Source: an uncultured Collinsella sp.
GTDB lineage: Bacteria > Actinomycetota > Coriobacteriia > Coriobacteriales > Coriobacteriaceae
NCBI GenBank assembly: GCA_934655835.1
Contig: CAKUHM010000048.1
Location: 1 to 9,071, forward strand
Reading direction: 5' to 3'
DNA length: 9,071 bases
Positions 4,918-9,071 of this stretch are shown here, piece by piece (position 1 is the first letter of the stretch; the number at the start of each line of letters is the position of its first letter). The notes under the pieces were generated by a model that was not told the origin of the DNA, made no database searches, and saw only the letters and a program-made list of their open reading frames with translations. Position numbers and translations under genes: made by a program.

Positions 4918-7176
4918 CTATTTGCGCTTGCCGCCGCCGTCGCCGGGACGACGGGAGCTGCCGCCGCGCTTGCCGCCACGGCTGTTGCCATAGCTGCCAC
5001 GGTTATCGCGACCGCCGGCGCGGCCGCCACGGGAGCCGGCCTGGTTGCCGCCGCGACCACCACGGTAGCCGCCGCGACGCTCCTCGCGGGTGTCGTCGTA
5101 GTTGCGCCAGTCATCGCGACGATCGCGGCTGGCACGCGGGTCACGACGATCACGCGACTCATTAGAACGGCCTGCGCCGCCGCGACCACCGGTGCCGCGA
5201 GCACCCTCGCGACGCTCACCGCCACGGACGCCGCGCTCTTCAAAGCGCTTGCCGCCGCGGGACTCGCCGCCGCGGGTACCACGCTCGTCACGCGAACCAC
5301 GGCCTTCGCCGCCACGGCGCTCATCACGGCCACCGCGCTCGCCATCGCGACCGGAGCGACGACGGTCACCCGAACCGCGCTTGCCGCCGCGCGAACCGCG
5401 GCCCTCGTCCTCGCGCTCGACACGACGACGGCCACCGCGATCCTCATCCTCGCGGCGGCGGCGATGTGCCTCGCCCTGGAACTGCTTGGCACGACGCTCG
5501 GCACGGTTGCCGCGCGGGGCCTGCTCGACGGCAGCAGCACCGCCGCGCTCCTCGGCAGCCACCTCGCGAGCCACGCTCTCAACAGCCTCGTCCACGCGAG
5601 CCTGAACGCCCTCGCGCACGCGGGTCTTGCCGCCGCGCTTGGGACGGCTCGGACGCTCGCCGTCGCCGCGGCGCTCGTCGCGACCGCGGTTGGAACGACC
5701 GGCCACATCGCCGTAGTCATCGCCGTTGCGCTTGCCGTCGCGACGTGCCTGCTCAAGCTTCTTCTTGCTCTTGGACTTGCCGCGCTTGGTCTTCTTCTTC
5801 ACCTTAAAGGCGGCAGGGTCGCGCTCGGGGTCAACCGCGGGCGGGTTGGGACCCACATGCAGGTCGCCGGCCTCGTAGATGTCGGCGGTCTTGTCCATGA
5901 GCTTCTCGATCTCGTAGAACTCGTCCACGTCCTGCTCGGTCACAAACGTGATGGCCCAGCCCAGCTCGCCGGCGCGGCCCGTACGGCCAATACGGTGGAT
6001 GTAGTCGGTCGGCTCGGCCGGCACATCAAAGTTCACGACGTAGCGCACATCGCTGATGTCGATGCCGCGGGCAAGCACGTCGGTCGCCACCAGCACGTCG
6101 ACGGTGCCATCACGGAAGGCAGAAAGCGCGCGCTCGCGCTGGGCCTGGCTGCGGTTGCCGTGAATCGCGGCGGCCTTGATGCCCTTACGCTCCAGACGAC
6201 GGCAGCAGCTGTCGGCGCGGTGCTTGGTGCGCATAAAGACGATAGTGCGCTCCGGGCCCTCCTTCTTGAGGAACTCGGGCAGCAGGTTGTTCTTGGCCTC
6301 GATGGACACCGGGAACACAAACTGGTCGACGGTGTCGGCGGTCGACGTGGCCGGCGCGATCTCCACGCGAGCCGGGTCGCTCACCAGGTCGGTGATCTCG
6401 CCCACGGCCTCCTCGTCGAGGGTCGCCGAGAACAGCAGCGTCTGGCGCTCGGCCGGCGTCTCGCGCACGATGCGGCGGACGGCGGGCAAAAAGCCCATGT
6501 CGAGCATACGGTCGGCCTCGTCGAGCACCAGCACCTTGACCTCGTCCAGGTGGCAGGCGCCCTGCTCAATCAGATCGACCAGACGGCCCGGCGTGGCGAC
6601 CAGGATGTCGCAGCCGTACTTGAGCGCCGCGGTCTGGGGCTTGTAGCTCACGCCGCCCACGACGGTCACGGCGACATGACCGGTGACGTCGGCGATCTTG
6701 CTCGCGACCTCGTCGATCTGCTGGGCAAGCTCGCGCGTGGGAGTGATGACGAGCATCACGGGGCCGCGGCCGTTGCCCTCGGGCTTCTTGGCGCCGCGAC
6801 GACGGTTGCGGCCGCTGCGCTCACGCACAGGCTTGGGCGGAGCGATGTGCTCCAGATTGTTCATGGTCGGCAGCAAGAAGGCGGCCGTCTTGCCGGTGCC
6901 GGTTTGGGCGGCGGCAAGCAGGTCGCGGCCTTCGAGCACCACGGGGATGGAGCCGGCCTGCACGGGCGTCGGCGCCGTGTAGCCCAGGTTCTCAATAGCA
7001 CGAAGCATCTCGTCCGAAAGTCCCAGCTCGTCAAAGGCGGGCAGGTTCTCGGTCGCGGACTCGACGGTCTCGGCGGCGCTGGCCTCGTCGGCAGCATCGA
7101 AGGCGGCCTGGGTCATGGCCTCGCGGGTCTCGTCCAGGATCTCGGCGTCGGTGACGTCGGATACAGAATTACGCAT
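4918..7176 (-). CDS. DEAD-box ATP-dependent RNA helicase, RhlE-like, with long Arg/Gly-rich tail
   Basis: The 752-residue protein unwinds RNA duplexes with ATP. The core (about 46-425) has every expected motif: Q motif with Phe48 and Gln73, motif I AQTGTGKT (90-97), PTREL (146-150), TPGR (195-198), DEAD (219-222), SAT (250-252), HGNRSQ (339-344), ATDVLARGID (364-373) and HRIGRTGR (394-401). The HGNRSQ form and the absence of a visible DbpA-type RNA-binding domain after the core point to the RhlE branch rather than CsdA/DbpA. A basic insertion (RERSGRNRRRGAKKPEGNGR, 118-137) lies between motifs I and Ia. A KKKTKRGKSKSKKK patch (460-473) is followed by about 280 residues dominated by Arg, Gly, Asp, Glu and Ser, with many RGG, RDERR and GGxR units, ending in GGGKRK. 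Such tails usually bind RNA without specificity and may drive condensate formation. The ATG at 7174-7176 follows AAGGA by ten bases. Typical roles are ribosome assembly, RNA decay or cold adaptation; which one applies here is not shown by sequence. Confidence 0.95.
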   Translation of the reverse strand: MRNSVSDVTDAEILDETREAMTQAAFDAADEASAAETVESATENLPAFDELGLSDEMLRAIENLGYTAPTPVQAGSIPVVLEGRDLLAAAQTGTGKTAAFLLPTMNNLEHIAPPKPVRERSGRNRRRGAKKPEGNGRGPVMLVITPTRELAQQIDEVASKIADVTGHVAVTVVGGVSYKPQTAALKYGCDILVATPGRLVDLIEQGACHLDEVKVLVLDEADRMLDMGFLPAVRRIVRETPAERQTLLFSATLDEEAVGEITDLVSDPARVEIAPATSTADTVDQFVFPVSIEAKNNLLPEFLKKEGPERTIVFMRTKHRADSCCRRLERKGIKAAAIHGNRSQAQRERALSAFRDGTVDVLVATDVLARGIDISDVRYVVNFDVPAEPTDYIHRIGRTGRAGELGWAITFVTEQDVDEFYEIEKLMDKTADIYEAGDLHVGPNPPAVDPERDPAAFKVKKKTKRGKSKSKKKLEQARRDGKRNGDDYGDVAGRSNRGRDERRGDGERPSRPKRGGKTRVREGVQARVDEAVESVAREVAAEERGGAAAVEQAPRGNRAERRAKQFQGEAHRRRREDEDRGGRRRVEREDEGRGSRGGKRGSGDRRRSGRDGERGGRDERRGGEGRGSRDERGTRGGESRGGKRFEERGVRGGERREGARGTGGRGGAGRSNESRDRRDPRASRDRRDDWRNYDDTREERRGGYRGGRGGNQAGSRGGRAGGRDNRGSYGNSRGGKRGGSSRRPGDGGGKRK
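4921..5814 (-). repeat. Low-complexity coding repeats for the Arg/Gly-rich tail
   Basis: This segment of the helicase gene encodes about residues 455-752. It is built from short degenerate units encoding RGG, GGR, DERR and GER, rich in CGC and GGC codons. The bias also keeps other frames open: a 777-codon antisense frame (4909-7242) exists only because of it. Length variation between strains would be expected. Confidence 0.75.
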
Positions 7177-7195
7177 ATGTTGTTGTTCCTTATCT

Positions 7196-7235
7196 GCACG
7201 CGCAATGGGCGCGGCATGCGGCCGCGTGGGCGTGC
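7196..7235 (-). promoter_or_regulatory. GC-rich hairpin upstream of the helicase ribosome binding site
   Basis: In the minus-strand RNA, GCACGC (7230-7235) pairs with GCGTGC (7196-7201). Inside it CGCGGC (7221-7226) pairs with GCCGCG (7210-7215) around a five-base loop. The hairpin ends four bases before the AAGGA ribosome binding site (7187-7191). Because it lies in the probable 5' leader of an RNA helicase gene, a role in translational or cold-dependent control is plausible but unproven. Confidence 0.5.
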
Positions 7236-7375
7236 TTGGTAGTGCGCTAATACATACAAAAATGGGTGCGCACAGAGAGGACGTTGCTCAGCACGCTGGC
7301 GATCGCTTTGGCAGCCCTATCACGCGCCGTCCAGACGCAGCAGTCCTAAGCGATGGAGCAGATTCGCCGCCGGTT

Positions 7376-7381
7376 AGTATA
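7376..7381 (-). promoter_or_regulatory. Candidate -10 element of the helicase gene
   Basis: TATACT on the minus strand matches five of six consensus bases and would give a leader of roughly 190 bases. No good -35 is found at 16-18 bases spacing, so this is a weak call. Confidence 0.3.
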
Positions 7382-7439
7382 CCCGTGCTTCGCATGCCCC
7401 CACGTAAACCACAGATGACGGGGCGGGTCTGGGCCAATT

Positions 7440-7577
7440 GTCTCAATCTGTAACATCTACAGGGCAAATCTTCCTCTACGTGTTACAGATCGAGACAAAC
7501 GGTCGACACGGTTCACAAACGTCTCAATCTGTAACAGTTACCGAGTAAAATCGGTCCTAATTGTTATAGATCAAGAC
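7440..7577. repeat. Array of four 16-bp repeats in alternating orientation
   Basis: GTCTCAATCTGTAACA occurs on the plus strand at 7440-7455 and identically at 7521-7536. Its reverse complement occurs at 7481-7496 (TGTTACAGATCGAGAC, one mismatch) and 7562-7577 (TGTTATAGATCAAGAC, three mismatches). The starts are spaced 41, 40 and 41 bp, with unrelated spacers of 24-25 bp. Viewed as pairs, they form two tandem hairpins of about 57 bp. In the second, the spacer adds an inner ACCGA/TCGGT stem. The layout recalls interspersed palindromic (REP/BIME-like) elements or a regulator array; it is not a CRISPR, since the repeats alternate in direction and are too short. Confidence 0.85.
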
Positions 7578-7643
7578 AGAGGGGGATTTCCGTCCAGTCC
7601 AAACCAAATCTCTCAGTCTTCCTGCAATTTCGAACATGTGGCC

Positions 7644-7649
7644 TATAAT
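7644..7649 (+). promoter_or_regulatory. Candidate -10 element of the FHA gene
   Basis: A perfect TATAAT stands about 107 bases upstream of the GTG start. The bases at the -35 position are poor matches (CCTGCA at 17 bases spacing). Transcription would start near 7656 and leave a leader of about 100 bases without the 16-bp repeat array, which lies upstream of this promoter. Confidence 0.5.
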
Positions 7650-7742
7650 GTTGCTTTGGTTACGCTACATATTGCGCAGCCATTTAATACGTCGCCCACC
7701 GGGGCCATTAATTCCTATCGCCTTATTGGCTAGGAAGCAATC

Positions 7743-7751
7743 AAAGGAGGT
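7743..7751 (+). promoter_or_regulatory. Ribosome binding site of the FHA gene
   Basis: AAAGGAGGT is an essentially full complement to the 3' end of 16S rRNA and lies four bases before the GTG at 7756. It fixes the start there and rules out the ATG at 7636, which lies upstream of the likely promoter. Confidence 0.85.
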
Positions 7752-7755
7752 ATCC

Positions 7756-8718
7756 GTGGCAGCAGAGACACCTTGCTCGGTCCTCTATAACGATATTCGC
7801 TCGTTCGGCGGTCTTAGACATCTCGAGATCGCCCGAATGCTCATCAATGGAAACTCTTATCTCGGCAGTACCCTGCTCGAGAAATGCTCTTCCAACCGCT
7901 CGTATCTCACCCGTTACATCGTCCATCGCGAGCCTGACCAGTGCGCGCCCGCCATCTACAGCGACTTTGCCGTCACCACGCTCAATCTTTCCGCGGCAAT
8001 CTGCAGCAAGCTCGGCGGCGGCGAGTCCGCCTACCAGGCAATCGCCGAGCACTATCGCGGCCCGGCCGCCAACGAAATGATGTCGGCTCTCGCCAGCTAC
8101 AAGCTGGACAGCCGCCTATATGCAAATGCCCTCAACCACATCGACAACTTTGACGGCAATGCCGTGCGCGAGAAGAGCACGCTTTACCTTATGCTCTTTG
8201 TGGCAACGGGGGCGCTCGCCGACCCCATCCAAGGCGTGGCCACCGTCGAGCGCTTTTGCGACAGCAAGACAGGCGGGCACTTTGGCACCACCGAAACTAC
8301 CGTCGGACGTGGCTTTATGAGCAGCCTGGAGCAGCCGCGCACTGTCGCCCCCAACCTCGGTCTGCTCAGAACCCATGCCGACAACTGCGCCGACATGCAA
8401 ATCCATCCCCTCACACGCGATCCGCGCGGCACGGTAATCGGGTCCTTGCCCAAAACCTCGCCCAGCATCACCGATGTAGGCGCTGATGCATCGCGCGAGC
8501 ATCTCCGCATTTGGCTCGAAGGCGGACACTGGTACGCCCAGGGCCTTGGGTCGACCAACGGCACAGTGCTCGAATCGGGCGCGGGCGACGGCGATATCGT
8601 AATCGAGCCGCCGCGCGACCAACGCGAGCCCGGCAAAGTCTATCCCCCGGTGGAAATCGAAAACAGCGACAGGCTCCATCTGGGTCTCTACACGACATTC
8701 CTTGTCATTGTGGACTAG
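7756..8718 (+). CDS. FHA domain protein with unrecognised N-terminal region
   Basis: The 320-residue protein starts with GTG after a near-perfect ribosome binding site. Residues of about 222-319 form an FHA domain, a fold that binds phosphothreonine. The visible marks are TVIGS (226-230), ASREHLRIW (245-253), the GSTNGT signature (265-270) and the final strands VEIENSDRLHLG and YTTFLVIV. The usual Arg of the IGR motif is Ser230 here, and about 30 residues (271-300) are inserted between GSTNGT and the last strands. Residues 1-215 look mainly helical, contain several cysteines (8, 44, 63, 83, 168, 211), and match no family I recognise; no signal peptide or membrane segment is evident. It is followed by hairpins and then by a gene (8890) whose start resembles a Ser/Thr kinase, so a role in phosphosignalling is likely. 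The ligand and partner are unknown. Confidence 0.85.
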   Translation: MAAETPCSVLYNDIRSFGGLRHLEIARMLINGNSYLGSTLLEKCSSNRSYLTRYIVHREPDQCAPAIYSDFAVTTLNLSAAICSKLGGGESAYQAIAEHYRGPAANEMMSALASYKLDSRLYANALNHIDNFDGNAVREKSTLYLMLFVATGALADPIQGVATVERFCDSKTGGHFGTTETTVGRGFMSSLEQPRTVAPNLGLLRTHADNCADMQIHPLTRDPRGTVIGSLPKTSPSITDVGADASREHLRIWLEGGHWYAQGLGSTNGTVLESGAGDGDIVIEPPRDQREPGKVYPPVEIENSDRLHLGLYTTFLVIVD

Positions 8719-8721
8719 CGC

Positions 8722-8764
8722 GGACGGCGATCGAAAGACGGTCGCCGTCCGTCTTTCGTCTTCT
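8722..8764 (+). terminator. Candidate terminator after the FHA gene
   Basis: GGACGGCGA (8722-8730) and TCGCCGTCC (8742-8750) form a perfect 9-bp stem three bases after the stop codon, followed by the T-rich GTCTTTCGTCTTCT. A second stem, GAAAGACGG (8733-8741) with CCGTCTTTC (8749-8757), overlaps it and excludes it. The T tract is interrupted, so termination may be partial and some transcripts could reach the next gene. Confidence 0.55.
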
Positions 8765-8796
8765 ACCTTCTGCGTCGTAAACGACAATACTCAGCG

Positions 8797-8857
8797 GTAT
8801 ACGTGGGCAGTGTGGCTATCATGGTACTTTACCGATATCCACACTGCCCACGTATAC
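8797..8857. repeat. Long hairpin with perfect 19-bp arms
   Basis: GTATACGTGGGCAGTGTGG (8797-8815) and its exact reverse complement (8839-8857) enclose a 23-base centre. The centre itself continues the dyad: TATC (8817-8820) with GATA (8834-8837) and GGTA (8823-8826) with TACC (8830-8833) around a three-base loop. The whole 61-base element can form an almost continuous cruciform or RNA hairpin. It lies 22 bases before the ribosome binding site of the next gene and has no T tract, so it is not a simple terminator. A protein-binding dyad, a small palindromic repeat element, or an RNA control structure are all possible. Confidence 0.85.
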
Positions 8858-8889
8858 GCGCAGCAACCCATGCTAGACAAAGGAACGCC

Positions 8890-9071
8890 ATGGATACTAC
8901 CGATAGCGCCTATGGCGACAAACTCATCCGTCTTGACACGTTCGACACCGCCGTGGCGGTCGACCCCAGCGCCGAGGACGACGCCAAGCGTCGGTTTATG
9001 ACGCTTATTCTCCAGACGGCCCACCGCGACGGCGGCAACATCGGGCACGTGCTGCGCGCGACCAACACGAG
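8890..9071 (+). CDS. Start of a possible Ser/Thr protein kinase gene (5' end only)
   Basis: The frame opens with ATG at 8890, five bases after AAAGGA, and stays open for 60 codons to the window edge. The first 40 residues (MDTTDSAYGDKLIRLDTFDT and on) are acidic and unrecognised. Residues 47-58 read DGGNIGHVLRAT, which resembles the glycine-rich ATP loop at the start of a protein kinase domain (GxGxxGxV, with Asp in place of the first Gly). Kinase genes are often found next to FHA genes, which supports but does not prove the call. The catalytic motifs that would settle it (VAIK-type Lys, HRD, DFG) lie outside the window. The gene may be co-transcribed with the FHA gene if the hairpins between them allow read-through. 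Confidence 0.6.
   Translation, partial: MDTTDSAYGDKLIRLDTFDTAVAVDPSAEDDAKRRFMTLILQTAHRDGGNIGHVLRATNT

Larger units (their letters stand above)
7177..7755. other. Divergent intergenic region between helicase and FHA genes
   Basis: The 579 bases separate the minus-strand helicase from the plus-strand FHA gene. They contain the helicase leader with a strong hairpin (7196-7235), a candidate helicase -10 (7376-7381), the alternating 16-bp repeat array (7440-7577), a consensus -10 for the FHA gene (7644-7649) and the FHA ribosome binding site. Between 7578 and 7640, and between 7236 and 7375, nothing specific is recognised. No credible gene is seen. Confidence 0.7.

Noticed and set aside
4909..7242. 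A 777-codon open frame on the plus strand opposite the helicase
   Set aside because: It is composed almost entirely of Ala, Thr, Val, Leu and Gly from the GC-rich complement of the Arg/Gly tail and helicase core, has no domain, and the minus-strand gene has every helicase motif.
7440..7577. CRISPR array
   Set aside because: The 16-bp repeats alternate in orientation, are shorter than CRISPR repeats, vary in the inverted copies, and there are no cas genes in the window.
7636..7755. Upstream ATG start for the FHA gene at 7636
   Set aside because: It overlaps the TATAAT element at 7644-7649 and has no ribosome binding site, whereas the GTG at 7756 follows AAAGGAGGT.
8791..9048. 85-codon open frame on the minus strand at the right edge
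   Set aside because: It overlaps the 19-bp dyad and the start of the plus-strand gene, which has a good ribosome binding site; the frame has no domain.

Overview
The window looks like chromosomal DNA of a GC-rich Gram-positive gut anaerobe. The best guess is Collinsella or a close relative (Coriobacteriia, Actinomycetota). This rests on gene content (phosphotransferase sugar uptake with a BglG-type antiterminator, a ferredoxin-like flavoprotein, an RhlE-like helicase with a very long Arg/Gly tail, an FHA protein), strong AGGAGG-type ribosome binding sites and high-GC codon use. No marker gene fixes the species.

Positions 1-3254 hold an alpha-glucoside utilisation operon read on the minus strand. 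In transcription order it encodes a glucose-family EIIA protein, a BglG/LicT-family antiterminator, an EIICB permease with its phosphorylatable cysteine, and the start of a family GH4 6-phospho-alpha-glucosidase that runs off the window. The sugar would be phosphorylated during uptake by EIIA and EIICB and then hydrolysed by the GH4 enzyme. The antiterminator probably senses the phosphorylation state of the PTS. The leader ahead of EIIA (3255-3397) can fold into two mutually exclusive hairpins, as expected for a BglG-type switch.

Positions 3535-4296 (minus) encode an EFR1-type protein: an N-terminal flavodoxin-like part and two [4Fe-4S] ferredoxin motifs. About 620 bases without a credible gene follow (4297-4917). 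They hold an AT-rich pair of direct repeats, a perfect 12-bp palindrome, and a strong intrinsic terminator that ends the next gene.

Positions 4918-7176 (minus) encode a 752-residue DEAD-box RNA helicase with all core motifs and a C-terminal tail of about 300 residues rich in Arg, Gly, Asp and Glu. A GC-rich hairpin sits directly upstream of its ribosome binding site. The 579-base divergent region 7177-7755 contains four copies of a 16-bp sequence in alternating orientation at a regular 40-41 bp spacing.

Positions 7756-8718 (plus) encode a 320-residue protein with a C-terminal FHA domain and an unrecognised N-terminal two-thirds. It is followed by overlapping hairpins, a second long dyad with perfect 19-bp arms (8797-8857), and the start of another gene at 8890 whose visible end resembles a protein-kinase glycine loop. 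An FHA protein next to a kinase would suggest a Ser/Thr phosphorylation module, but only 60 codons of the second gene are visible. The most unusual signals are non-coding: the alternating repeat array, the 19-bp dyad and the PTS leader switch.
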